Positions 1 through 6,634 of a DNA stretch of 12,710 nucleotides are shown piece after piece (position 1 is the stretch's first letter; each line of letters opens with the position of its first letter). Origin of the DNA: DATNPH01 sp036703315. GTDB taxonomy: Bacteria > Cyanobacteriota > Cyanobacteriia > Cyanobacteriales > Coleofasciculaceae. The notes beneath the pieces were generated by a model. That model searched no databases and was not told the origin of the DNA. It worked only from the letters and a program-made list of their open reading frames with translations. A program made the translations under genes and the position numbers. The DNA lies in contig DATNPH010000219.1 of the NCBI GenBank assembly GCA_036703315.1, forward strand, positions 1 to 12,710, given 5' to 3'.

Positions 1-348
1 ATTAAGTTTAGGAAGAAAGACGAAACCCCTCAGATTCATGTGGGAGTGCAACGGCAAGAGGATACCTGGCTTTTCTCGGTTCAGGACAACGGCATTGGAT
101 TCGATCCACAGTTTGCCGATCGCATCTTCGTCATTTTCCAACGCCTGCACACTCGCGATGAGTATCCCGGTTCCGGTATGGGACTTGCGATCTGCAAAAA
201 GATCGTTGAGTGTCATCGAGGGCAGATCTGGGTTGAATCCGAGGTGGGTAAAGGTGCAACCTTCTTTTTCACGATTCCTGTAGGAGGACGCGACCGCAAT
301 CATGCCAACGCACACAAAAAACAAAACTATCTTTTTGGTCGAAGATAA
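1..348 (+). CDS. Histidine kinase, C-terminal ATPase domain (5' end outside window)
   Basis: The frame is open from the first base and ends at TAA 346-348, giving the last 115 residues of a sensor histidine kinase. The part seen is the HATPase_c domain, which binds ATP and phosphorylates the kinase's own histidine. It begins inside the N box (IKFR), then shows the G1 box DNGIGFD (D at bases 85-87), the F box IFQRLH and the G2 box GSGMGLAICKKIVE, followed by the usual ending GATFFFTIP. IKFR and IFQRLHTRDEYPGSGMGLAICKK are typical of cyanobacterial phytochrome and GAF-type kinases that pair with Rcp1-like regulators, and such a regulator follows directly. The final 15 codons overlap the next gene by 47 bases, so the two are probably translationally coupled. 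The sensor domains are not visible, so the signal (light or other) is unknown. Confidence 0.9.
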   Translation: MKFRKKDETPQIHVGVQRQEDTWLFSVQDNGIGFDPQFADRIFVIFQRLHTRDEYPGSGMGLAICKKIVECHRGQIWVESEVGKGATFFFTIPVGGRDRNHANAHKKQNYLFGRR

Positions 349-748
349 TCGAGGTGATATCCGACTGATCCAGGAGGCACTGAAACGCACCACCACTCAG
401 TGTGAGGTGGTAATTGCTCGGGATGGCATGGAAGCAATGGCGTATCTCCGACAGGATGGAGAGTATGCGGATGCTGTCCGTCCGGACATCATCCTGCTAG
501 ATCTCAATCTGCCCAAGAAGGATGGCCGGGAAGTGCTGGCAGAAATAAAAGCTGACCCGTCCCTCAAGCACATTCCCATTATCGTCTTGTCTACTTCTCG
601 TAACCAGGAGGATATTGTCAAAAGCTACGACCTGCATGTCAATTGCTACATCTCAAAATCACGTAATTTGTCTCAATTGTTCAAAATTGTTCAGGGGATA
701 GAGGAATTTTGGTTGGAGACAGCAACACTGCCACCGGAAAGCAGGTAG
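302..748 (+). CDS. Rcp1-like single-domain response regulator
   Basis: This 148-residue protein is one CheY-like receiver with no output domain. Receiver landmarks are the acidic pair E14-D15 in FLVEDN, the phospho-acceptor D67 in IILLDLNLP, the switch residue in VLSTS (97-99) and K119 in YISKS. The sequence (LVEDNRGDIRLIQEAL, LNLPKKDGREVL) matches the Rcp1 family that accepts phosphate from cyanobacterial phytochrome kinases. The ATG at 302 lies 14 bases after AGGAGG (282-287), a slightly long spacing, inside the end of the kinase gene. The stop is only 11 bases from the next gene's preferred start, so the three genes look like one operon. It probably takes phosphate from the upstream kinase and may pass it on or dock on the downstream hybrid kinase; the partner is inferred from position. 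Confidence 0.9.
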   Translation: MPTHTKNKTIFLVEDNRGDIRLIQEALKRTTTQCEVVIARDGMEAMAYLRQDGEYADAVRPDIILLDLNLPKKDGREVLAEIKADPSLKHIPIIVLSTSRNQEDIVKSYDLHVNCYISKSRNLSQLFKIVQGIEEFWLETATLPPESR

Positions 749-759
749 GCAGATCTTTA

Positions 760-2760
760 GTGAATATCCTTCTCATTGAGGACAACCTGGCAGAAGCTCG
801 CTTGCTCCAGGAAGTCCTCAAGGGGACGGTTCTGAGTCGCTTTCACTTGGTACATGTCAAGCGACTGGGAGAGGCGATCAGCCACCTCCAAACGGATAAC
901 TTTGATGTGATCTTGCTCGATCTCACCCTGCCGGATAGTTATGGACTAGCCTCCTTAGACTCGATCATTCAATACGCTCCGACGCTGCCCATTGTCGTAC
1001 TTACTAATACCAACGACGATGAACTTGCTGTGGAAGCCGTCCGGCATGGGGCACAGGACTATCTAGTCAAGCGACAGATGAACCAGGACATTCTGGTGCG
1101 TTCTCTGCGATATGCGATCGAGCGCAAACAGACAGCAGAAGCCCTGCGACAGGCTAACGAAATCCTGGAACTGCGGGTACAGGAACGCACGGCTGAACTA
1201 GAGACAGCCAATGAATTACTCAGACGAGAAATTGAGTGGTGTCAAAGAGTTCAGGAACGGTTGGAACTGGCTCAAAAAGCTGGCAAGATTGGTACTTTTG
1301 AATGGAATATCCAATCCGATGCCATAACCTGGACCGCTGAACTGGAAGCCCTGTATGGGCTGACACCAGGGAGCTTGAATGGTCGATACGATGATTGGAT
1401 TCAAACCCTTCATCCAGACGATCGCTGTGAAACTGAACAGGAACTCTGGCAGGCTGTCAAGGTTGGGCAGGGGCTAGATACCGAGTTTCGCATCATTTGC
1501 CCAACTGGAGAAATCCGTTGGATTGCCGTCAAGAGCAGCCTCTTCCACGACCCTGAAGGCAAACCCATACGGATGATTGGCATCCACATGGATATTACCG
1601 AAAAAAAACAGCTCGAAGCACAGTTTCTACGAGCGCAACGATTGGAAAGTCTGGGAACGCTTGCCAGTGGAATTGCTCACGACCTCAACAATATCCTGAG
1701 TCCAATTCTGATGGGTGCTCAATTATTACCGCTCAAGTTTCCCGATGTTAACGACCAAACCCGGCAAATGCTCAAGACGCTAGAAAGTAGCGCCCAACGG
1801 GGAGCAGGACTGGTCAAACAAATTCTATCGTTTGCTCGGGGTGTAGAAGGCAAACGGGTCAGCCTTCAAATGAATCACTTGCTGTTGGAAATTCAGAAGA
1901 TCATCCAACAAACCCTACCAAAATCAATCAATATTTACGTAGACATTGCGCCCGACCTTTGGATGATTTCAGGTGATGCTACCCAAATGCATCAGGTCTT
2001 TATGAATTTATGCGTGAATGCCCGTGATGCCATGCCACAGGGCGGTACGTTACAGATTCTCGCTACAAATTTGCTCATCAATGAACAGTATGCCCGGAAG
2101 CATCTGGATGCGAGCGTCGGACCCTACGTTGTGGTTACCGTCAGCGATACTGGAACTGGCATTCCACCAGATATCCTCCATCGCATTTTTGACCCATTCT
2201 TTACTACCAAGGACGTTGGCAAAGGAACGGGATTGGGACTATCTGCTGTACTGGGCATCGTTAAGAGTCATGGTGGCTTTGTTGATGTACACAGCGAAGT
2301 GAACCAAGGTAGCCAATTTAAGGTATATTTGCCTGCCAGCCAATCAACAGTACTTCCAACAGATGATGATTTAGAGCTGCTATTTGGTCAGCAGGAATTG
2401 ATTTTAGTAGTCGATGATGAAGCGGCGATTTGTGAGACTACCAAAACAATGTTAGAAACCTATAACTATCGAGTATTAACAGCGAGCGATGGGATAGAGG
2501 CGATCGCACTTTTCGCCCAGCACCAAGATAAAATTCAAGGCGTCTTAATAGACATGATGATGCCATCACTAGATGGTCTAGCGATAATTCCCTTGTTACA
2601 CCGATTCAATCCCAGTGTATATGTGGTAGCCATGAGTGGACTTAACTCTACAGAAGCCGTAGTTCAAGCTGAGAGCGTCGGTTGCCAGGGTTTCTTGCCT
2701 AAGCCGTTCACGACAAGAGAACTGCTACAAATATTGCACAAAGGGATAATACATCCATAG
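760..2760 (+). CDS. Hybrid sensor kinase: REC-PAS-HisKA-HATPase-REC
   Basis: This cytoplasmic 666-residue protein is a multi-step phosphorelay kinase with no visible membrane segment. From the GTG at 760 the domains are: receiver 1 (about 1-122, D54 in VILLDLTLP, K104); a linker of probable coiled coil (120-168) rich in E, L and R; PAS/PAC (about 170-280, with EFRIICPTGEIRW and HMDITEKK); HisKA with H307 in GIAHDLNNIL, an HDxxN box as in NtrB-like kinases; HATPase_c with N420, D463 of SDTGTGIP and GKGTGLGLS near 487-495; and receiver 2 (about 545-660, D598 in VLIDMMMP, K648 in LPKPF). I chose GTG 760 because AGGTAGG (743-749) lies 11 bases before it and translation begins directly at the receiver (MNILLIEDN). 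A TTG at 709 would add 17 residues and overlap the previous gene. The ligand of the PAS domain cannot be seen. Confidence 0.88.
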   Translation: MNILLIEDNLAEARLLQEVLKGTVLSRFHLVHVKRLGEAISHLQTDNFDVILLDLTLPDSYGLASLDSIIQYAPTLPIVVLTNTNDDELAVEAVRHGAQDYLVKRQMNQDILVRSLRYAIERKQTAEALRQANEILELRVQERTAELETANELLRREIEWCQRVQERLELAQKAGKIGTFEWNIQSDAITWTAELEALYGLTPGSLNGRYDDWIQTLHPDDRCETEQELWQAVKVGQGLDTEFRIICPTGEIRWIAVKSSLFHDPEGKPIRMIGIHMDITEKKQLEAQFLRAQRLESLGTLASGIAHDLNNILSPILMGAQLLPLKFPDVNDQTRQMLKTLESSAQRGAGLVKQILSFARGVEGKRVSLQMNHLLLEIQKIIQQTLPKSINIYVDIAPDLWMISGDATQMHQVFMNLCVNARDAMPQGGTLQILATNLLINEQYARKHLDASVGPYVVVTVSDTGTGIPPDILHRIFDPFFTTKDVGKGTGLGLSAVLGIVKSHGGFVDVHSEVNQGSQFKVYLPASQSTVLPTDDDLELLFGQQELILVVDDEAAICETTKTMLETYNYRVLTASDGIEAIALFAQHQDKIQGVLIDMMMPSLDGLAIIPLLHRFNPSVYVVAMSGLNSTEAVVQAESVGCQGFLPKPFTTRELLQILHKGIIHP

Positions 2761-2780
2761 GGGCGAACAGCCGTTCGTCC
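2761..2780 (+). repeat. Hairpin directly after the hybrid kinase stop codon
   Basis: GGGCGAAC (2761-2768) pairs with GTTCGTCC (2773-2780), eight pairs including one G-U, around a four-base loop. It starts on the base after the TAG stop. No T run follows, so it is not a standard intrinsic terminator. Hairpins built on GGGGCGAAC/GTTCG are common dispersed repeats in cyanobacterial intergenic DNA. It may stabilise the operon's 3' end. The next 160 bases to the methyltransferase start hold no gene I can support. Confidence 0.55.
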
Positions 2781-2940
2781 TTACCAAGGGGTGTAGTGAA
2801 TGCTCAACCCAATCCTGCTAACGAACAGTTACCTCAAGCGTTAGTTAGCATTGAAAAGCTATCTGCCGTTGGTGAGCTCCGCCGTTCGGTAAGGATTGGT
2901 TCTACAGCTGTGCAGCTACACCAGAGGAATAGAAGAAAAT

Positions 2941-3915
2941 ATGTCGTGGATGGAATTGAGCCTCGATACAACACATGAGGCAGTTGATTGGGTTTGTACG
3001 CTGCTTGCTGAGACTAACAAAATTGGCGATGTTCGCATCGCAGAATACACTAAACCGAATCTACCTCGCCAAGGCGATCGCGATGTCGCACAACCCGACT
3101 GGACGTTTACAATTCGCTTCTATTTATATCACGATGCCTATGCAGGGGCAGATGTGGAAAAAATCATTAATTTGCTCTCGCCGCTGCATCGCACAGGATT
3201 AGCGACTACGCTTCAGATAACTGAAGTTGAGGAGAAACCCACCTACGCAGAAGAACCAAACCCCCTCATTCATCGAATTGGAAAACGGTTCGTTGTACTT
3301 GCTCCGGATGCACCGTATCAATCTCAGGCAGCAGACGAAGTAACCTTAAGACTGAAGACAACCCTCTCCTTCGGAAGCGGTTTACACCCAGCGACTATCG
3401 TCACTCTGCGATTGCTTGAGCGGTACATCCTTCCCACCATGAATGTCCTCGACCTTGGTTCGGGTTCAGGTATTCTGAGTGTTGCAATGGCGAAGCTTGG
3501 GGCAACTGTCTTAGCGCTAGACAACGATAGCACGGCTGTACAAGCCACTCAGGATGCTGTATCTCGTAATGGAGTTGAGCAGCAGGTAACGGTTATGGAA
3601 GGAAGCCTGGGGCATGGAAGCAACTTAGGGCATTGGATGGGCGGAGACACTATCAACAACGTGCCAACAATCGAGGCTACAGCAACCTTTGACCTGATCG
3701 TTACGAATATCCTGGCACGGGTGCATATTGCCCTTGCGGATGACTTTCAGCTTGCACTGCGTCGAACGGATGCTCAGGCGGGAGTACTGATTACAGCCGG
3801 TTTTACCACCGATTATGAAGAAGAAGTTGCCAAAGCCTTAACTGAGGCAGGATTCGTCGCTATTGATTGTGAACGAATCAACGAGTGGGTTGCACTTGCT
3901 CATCGCGTTGTATAG
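2941..3915 (+). CDS. prmA: PrmA-like (ribosomal protein L11) methyltransferase
   Basis: This 324-residue class I SAM-dependent methyltransferase is most like PrmA, which methylates ribosomal protein L11. The N-terminus MSWMELSLDTTHEAVDWV matches the PrmA substrate-binding domain. FGSGLHPAT (144-152) corresponds to the family's FGTGTHPTT, DLGSGSGIL (171-179) is SAM motif I, D194 is the probable ribose-binding acid, and NILAR (256-260) is the family's NILA catalytic loop. I start at ATG 2941, where PrmA homology begins and purine-rich GAGG and AGAAGA lie just upstream; a TTG at 2896 would add 15 unlikely residues. Two things are odd. The linker around 95-120 lacks the tryptophan-rich WExxWK-type segment of bacterial PrmA, and about 25 residues rich in G, N and T (221-249) sit between motif I and NILA. 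It could be a paralogue with another protein substrate; the symbol marks family likeness only. Confidence 0.75.
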   Translation: MSWMELSLDTTHEAVDWVCTLLAETNKIGDVRIAEYTKPNLPRQGDRDVAQPDWTFTIRFYLYHDAYAGADVEKIINLLSPLHRTGLATTLQITEVEEKPTYAEEPNPLIHRIGKRFVVLAPDAPYQSQAADEVTLRLKTTLSFGSGLHPATIVTLRLLERYILPTMNVLDLGSGSGILSVAMAKLGATVLALDNDSTAVQATQDAVSRNGVEQQVTVMEGSLGHGSNLGHWMGGDTINNVPTIEATATFDLIVTNILARVHIALADDFQLALRRTDAQAGVLITAGFTTDYEEEVAKALTEAGFVAIDCERINEWVALAHRVV

Positions 3916-3984
3916 TGCGATTTGTGCTTCGCGATCGCGCTTGTGGCTAATAAGCCGATCGCCAATATTGTAGTGGCATGGCTA

Positions 3985-4191
3985 TCAAGGCAGGTCAACA
4001 ATATCTTGCTTATCCCATGCAGAGCCATCGGAATCCGTCTCCGCTAAAGCTTCTGAAGCTTTTGAAAACCTTCTCAAACCCTCGACAAGCTGCAAGTACA
4101 CTAAGCTACCCAGTACCAAAACTGCGATTTTTCCAATGACCCAATAGGGTTTTGTAAGCTTCCAAACAAGGGTGGGTTGTATTTTGCTCAT
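3985..4191 (-). CDS. Hypothetical small single-pass membrane protein
   Basis: I do not recognise this 68-residue frame. Residues 18-36 (VIGKIAVLVLGSLVYLQLV) form one plausible transmembrane helix. A basic N-terminal stretch precedes it (KLTKPYW) and an acidic, polar tail follows (ASEALAETDSDGSAWDKQD). That ordered layout, basic-hydrophobic-acidic, is more protein-like than a chance frame, and no better frame covers the stretch. Against it, I see no ribosome binding site before the ATG at 4191, and the upstream DNA is A+T rich without a clear promoter. It points towards the methyltransferase gene and its 3' end lies 70 bases from that gene's stop. Treat it as a candidate, not an established gene. 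Confidence 0.4.
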   Translation of the reverse strand: MSKIQPTLVWKLTKPYWVIGKIAVLVLGSLVYLQLVEGLRRFSKASEALAETDSDGSAWDKQDIVDLP

Positions 4192-4460
4192 CTATGTATT
4201 CAGCCCAAAATTTTTACTACAAGTAAGCCAACTCCGAAAGCGATCGCCTTTCCTCCGTCTCATCTAGTGAGATATGAAGGAGGAGATCAAAAAAATACGA
4301 AAACTTTACCGAATTACCGTATTTAATGAAAGGTATCCTGACATAGTTATTCAGAAAAATCAAGCTCCAATCTTGTAAAAAAGACTTAGCGGGTAGCCGG
4401 ATGAACGCGATCGCACCATCAATCCGCAGCAATAAGCAGGGGTAATTGCCTCCTACCCAT
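4192..4460. other. Intergenic stretch with an imperfect dyad
   Basis: I see no convincing gene in these 269 bases. A minus-strand frame of 103 codons crosses it (4217-4528), but its first part is only the shifted reading of the hxlR 3' end. One structure stands out: TCCTCC (4251-4256) pairs with GGAGGA (4279-4284), and inside it TCTCA (4258-4262) pairs with TGAGA (4268-4272) around a five-base loop. An A run follows on the plus strand, so on the minus strand the T run precedes the hairpin, which does not suit an intrinsic terminator for hxlR. Two HIP1 sites occur, near 4240 and 4407. Confidence 0.45.
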
Positions 4461-4820
4461 CTACGTTCGTAGTTCGTGATCCGCTTCAGGAATTCTCGTT
4501 TTGGGAATGTTTTCCAGTCCCCAGTCAATCATTGCCTTCAGCACTGGACGTAAACTTTGACCACGCTGTGTCAACTGATAATTCATCCGACGTGAGTGGT
4601 TACTGTAGGGTTGCTTTTCAACTAAGCCAAGCTGCTCCAGCGACTTGAGGCGACTTGCCAGAATATTGGTCGAAATTCCTTCGGGTGATTCCAAAAACTC
4701 CTCAAACCGCTGCTTTTCAAAAAACAGCATGTCTCGGACGATCAGCAGTGTCCAGCGATCGCCAAGCAAATCCAATGTGCAAGCGATCGGGCAGTTTGAG
4801 CGTTGTTGTGTCATCTCCAT
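4461..4820 (-). CDS. HxlR-family winged-helix transcriptional regulator
   Basis: From ATG 4820 this is a 119-residue one-domain regulator, the usual HxlR length. It shows the family pattern: CPIACTLDLLGDRWTLLIVRDML (residues 10-32), EEFLESPEGISTNILASRLKSLEQLGLVEK as recognition helix and start of wing, and YQLTQRGQSLRPVL. It probably binds DNA as a dimer and represses the divergent cupin gene and itself. C10 sits where several HxlR proteins (YodB, HypR) carry a redox-active cysteine, and C14 is a second one, so sensing of quinones, aldehydes or oxidants is plausible but inferred. The frame is open back to an ATG at 4904, but that start would put the palindromic operator inside the gene. ATG 4820, with GGTGG about eight bases before it, fits better; 4835 and 4814 are alternatives. 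Bases 4610-4674 are duplicated near 8.7 kb. Confidence 0.85.
   Translation of the reverse strand: MEMTQQRSNCPIACTLDLLGDRWTLLIVRDMLFFEKQRFEEFLESPEGISTNILASRLKSLEQLGLVEKQPYSNHSRRMNYQLTQRGQSLRPVLKAMIDWGLENIPKTRIPEADHELRT
4610..4674. repeat. 65-bp direct repeat, copy A (inside hxlR)
   Basis: These 65 bases, which encode the recognition-helix region NILASRLKSLEQLGLVEK of the HxlR regulator, recur at 8733-8797 with one difference (G at 4642, A at 8765). The copies face the same way and lie 4,123 bases apart. Confidence 0.95.
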
Positions 4821-4836
4821 CGGTCGTTCCACCATT

Positions 4837-4853
4837 ACTTGCATTTTACAAGT
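4837..4853. promoter_or_regulatory. Dyad ACTTG-N7-CAAGT, possible second operator site
   Basis: ACTTG (4837-4841) and CAAGT (4849-4853) form an inverted repeat with a seven-base spacer. The same core (AAGT, CTTG) appears in the larger palindrome 16 bases downstream. It lies between the preferred hxlR start (4820) and the main palindrome, where a regulator could act on both divergent genes. Confidence 0.45.
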
Positions 4854-4867
4854 TGTATTGGTATGCT
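4839..4867 (+). promoter_or_regulatory. Probable promoter of the cupin gene
   Basis: TTGCAT (4839-4844) and TATGCT (4862-4867) are separated by 17 bases, the ideal spacing for a sigma-70-type promoter; each hexamer matches the consensus at four positions. Transcription would start near 4874, about 33 bases before the cupin ATG and inside the palindrome at 4869-4892. The -35 hexamer lies inside the smaller dyad at 4837-4853. Confidence 0.5.
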
Positions 4868-4868
4868 G

Positions 4869-4892
4869 ACTTTTAAGTTGCAAGTTAAAAGT
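4869..4892. promoter_or_regulatory. Near-perfect 24-bp palindrome, probable HxlR operator
   Basis: The half-sites ACTTTTAA (4869-4876) and TTAAAAGT (4885-4892) pair perfectly, and so do the inner bases TTG/CAA (4878-4883). The only mismatched pair is 4877 with 4884 (G opposite G). Symmetry this long in a divergent regulator/target spacer is the expected form of a dimeric repressor's site. It covers the predicted transcription start of the cupin gene and lies upstream of hxlR, so one bound dimer could shut off both. Assignment to this HxlR protein is inferred from position. Confidence 0.65.
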
Positions 4893-4906
4893 AACAGGAT
4901 TCAATC

Positions 4907-5380
4907 ATGGCTCAAACCTCACTGGAACCTAGAATCGGGGAAAACTTTGCAGTCGTTGACCTTGGCTCATTCTCTGACTTGGATCAATTCACCTTCAATC
5001 TACCCCAACTCAACTTCAAAGTTGAGGGCAAGCTGTTTTTGAAGCAACTTTTGAATCTCACCAGTGCAGAGATTTCCATCAACAAGCTAGCACCGCGACA
5101 GTCGGTTCCGTTCTATCACAAGCACGGCTTGAATGAGGAGATTTATATCTTCATCCAAGGCAATGGAGAGTTCCAGGTGGATGGTTCTGTGTTTCCCGTG
5201 AGTGAGGGAACTGTAGTACGGGTGGACTGCGACGGTGAACGCTGCTGGCGCAATAATTCAGATGAAGACTTGTACTGGCTCGTGATCCAGGCAAGGGCAG
5301 GTTCCTATCAAGGAGGGACGAGTGAAGACGGTATCGGCGTTGAGAAACGGGTTAGTTGGGTTGGTAAAGAACGGGTTTAG
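4907..5380 (+). CDS. Cupin-domain protein, probable HxlR target
   Basis: This 157-residue protein has one cupin beta-barrel. Motif 1 is intact: H71-K-H73 followed by E78 and G85 (HKHGLNEEIYIFIQG). Motif 2 is altered: the sequence GERCWRNNSDEDL (near 110-122) is collinear with the usual PHxxxNxSDEDL, but the metal-binding histidine is replaced, with R112 or C113 at that place. A metal could still bind through two histidines and a glutamate, or the barrel may have lost enzyme activity. The start at 4907 is supported by AGGA (4896-4899) seven bases upstream. About 40 residues before the barrel (FTFNLPQLNFKVEGKLFLKQLL) have no motif I recognise. The gene is divergent from hxlR across a palindromic promoter, so it is probably derepressed by the stress that regulator senses. 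The substrate is unknown. Confidence 0.82.
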   Translation: MAQTSLEPRIGENFAVVDLGSFSDLDQFTFNLPQLNFKVEGKLFLKQLLNLTSAEISINKLAPRQSVPFYHKHGLNEEIYIFIQGNGEFQVDGSVFPVSEGTVVRVDCDGERCWRNNSDEDLYWLVIQARAGSYQGGTSEDGIGVEKRVSWVGKERV

Positions 5381-5387
5381 CCTGAGA

Positions 5388-5401
5388 AAGGCGATCGCCT
5401 T
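5388..5401. repeat. 14-bp perfect palindrome around a HIP1 octamer
   Basis: AAGGCGATCGCCTT is self-complementary and lies eight bases after the cupin stop codon. It is an extended HIP1 site, the most abundant palindrome family in many cyanobacteria. It could fold in the transcript, but it has no loop or following T run, so I do not call it a terminator. Confidence 0.6.
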
Positions 5402-5485
5402 GAGTTCCAGATGTGCGATCACTATTGCTAGGGAGGGCTTACCTTAAGTGAAAATGGTTAAGTTGCGCCTATCCGTACAGCATAG

Positions 5486-6151
5486 ATGAATGAGTTTCTA
5501 GATGCCCGACAGTATGCTCCTGCTACACAACGCAATCGAGAATCCATTCTGGAGGTGCTTTTACAAGTATTGCCACCTATAGGTACCGTGTTAGAAGTCT
5601 CCAGTGGAACAGGAGAACACGCGGTTTTTTTTGCCCCCCGACTCTATCCCCGCCAGTGGATTCCCTCTGACCCAAACCCGCTAGCACGAGCCAGTATTGC
5701 AGCATGGCGGGAACACTGCCCTACAGAGAATTTGTATCCCCCGATCGCGTTGGATGCTTGCGACTCAGTCTGGGCAATTGAACGAGATGAACTACCTGAA
5801 TTGTTACAGGGCATAGACTTTAAGCGCGATCCAATTGTAGCGATCGTCAACATCAACATGATTCACATTGCCCCCTGGTCAGCTTGTGTCGGATTGATAG
5901 CAGGGGCAAGGCGGATTCTTCCTCCGGGTGGCATTCTGTATCTATACGGGCCTTTCAAACAAGGTGGCAGACATACAGCACCCAGCAATGCTGCTTTTGA
6001 TGAAAGTCTACGGATGCAAAATCCAGAGTGGGGCGTTCGCAATCTAGATGATGTAGTGGCAGTCGCGCAGGAATACCACCTCTCCCTAGTCAAAACCTCT
6101 GCCATGCCAGCAAATAATCTTTCCGTTATTTTCCATGCCCAAAAGTCCTGA
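5486..6151 (+). CDS. DUF938 family SAM-dependent methyltransferase
   Basis: This 221-residue protein matches the DUF938 (UPF0585) family, class I methyltransferase-like proteins of unknown substrate. Family landmarks, in order: the start with DARQYAPATQRNRESIL (6-22), SAM motif I VLEVSSGTGEHAVFFA (35-50), WIPSDPN (58-64) for ribose contact, NINMIHIAPW (122-131), LYGPFKQGGRHTAPSN (153-168) and the final PANNLSVIFH (208-217). The length is normal for the family. The ATG at 5486 is the only start that keeps the conserved N-terminus intact; I see no good ribosome binding site before it. It lies 105 bases after the cupin gene on the same strand; the palindrome at 5388 and the A+T-rich spacer suggest its own promoter, but I cannot place one. 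No function beyond probable methyl transfer should be assumed. Confidence 0.88.
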   Translation: MNEFLDARQYAPATQRNRESILEVLLQVLPPIGTVLEVSSGTGEHAVFFAPRLYPRQWIPSDPNPLARASIAAWREHCPTENLYPPIALDACDSVWAIERDELPELLQGIDFKRDPIVAIVNINMIHIAPWSACVGLIAGARRILPPGGILYLYGPFKQGGRHTAPSNAAFDESLRMQNPEWGVRNLDDVVAVAQEYHLSLVKTSAMPANNLSVIFHAQKS

Positions 6152-6158
6152 AGTTTTC

Positions 6159-6263
6159 TTACCCCAAAAACAGCTTATATGCCAGATTCTTGTTTTCACC
6201 CCAATAACGAGCGCCCACCGTATTGAGAAATGCCTGCCACTGTTCCATAGGACGTACCTGCAT
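6159..6263 (-). pseudogene. Possible gene remnant (34 codons)
   Basis: The minus-strand frame from ATG 6263 to TAA 6159 reads MQVRPMEQWQAFLNTVGA, then RYWGENKNLAYKLFLG. Its composition (amphipathic, W, Y and F spread among charged residues) looks like the C-terminal end of a real protein rather than chance. Upstream the frame stays open for only six more codons before a TAG, so any larger gene has lost its 5' part. I do not recognise the family. It lies in a 219-base gap between the DUF938 gene and the antitoxin-like gene that holds no other gene. Confidence 0.3.
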
Positions 6264-6370
6264 CCCGACAATGTCCGTAGTCTACGCGATCGCTCAAAAC
6301 CCTACCAATATCTGACGAGTGAGGTTGCTAAAATTAGACCAAACCTGCTTGCCAACCACGAACACAACTT

Positions 6371-6634
6371 ATGTTAAAAACATTTGAAGGCGTTTATGAG
6401 AACGGTAAAATCGAACTAAATGAGCAACCCTCTGATGTGGGCGATCGCACCCAGGTTCTCGTTACTTTTCTCGATCCAAAACAAATCGATCCTGTAAAAC
6501 TGCGCCAACTGATCGAGCAACTGGAAACAATTGCAGGTATCCAGCAAGGTTTTGAAGATCTCAATGCTGGACGAACTCGCCCCATCAGTGAATTCGTGCA
6601 GGAAATGCAGCAAAAGTATGGCATTTCAGGTTGA
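6371..6634 (+). CDS. Antitoxin-like protein (partner of a truncated ParE-type toxin)
   Basis: This 87-residue protein has two parts. Residues 1-34 (MLKTFEGVYENGKIEL ... TQVLVTFL) resemble the short beta-rich DUF104/AF2212-like proteins often encoded next to toxins. Residues 56-85 (GIQQGFEDLNAGRTRPISEF and on) carry the G-I-x-x-G-x-x-x-x-x-x-G-R pattern seen in antitoxins paired with RelE/ParE toxins, where this tail wraps around the toxin. Directly behind it, with a 17-base overlap in another frame, lies the start of such a toxin, which is cut off after 24 codons. The antitoxin therefore looks like an orphan that may still bind related toxins in trans. I see no ribosome binding site before ATG 6371, but both conserved segments read from it without a break. 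Confidence 0.7.
   Translation: MLKTFEGVYENGKIELNEQPSDVGDRTQVLVTFLDPKQIDPVKLRQLIEQLETIAGIQQGFEDLNAGRTRPISEFVQEMQQKYGISG

Noticed and set aside
2796..2978. 60-codon plus-strand frame with AAGGGG upstream of a GTG; part of it (EKLSAVGEL) recalls the sequence before a kinase H-box
   Set aside because: No histidine box follows, the likeness is nine residues long, and the frame runs into the PrmA-like gene by 38 bases. Chance or a tiny relic cannot be told apart.
4217..4528. Minus-strand 103-codon frame
   Set aside because: Its first 23 codons are the shifted reading of the hxlR 3' end, and the rest has no recognisable motif, start signal or family pattern.
4821..4904. Upstream extension of hxlR to ATG 4904
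   Set aside because: It would place the cupin promoter and the 24-bp palindrome inside the coding region, and the added residues are not part of the HxlR family.
5388..5401. Intrinsic terminator after the cupin gene
   Set aside because: It is a perfect palindrome without a loop or T run and is an ordinary extended HIP1 site.
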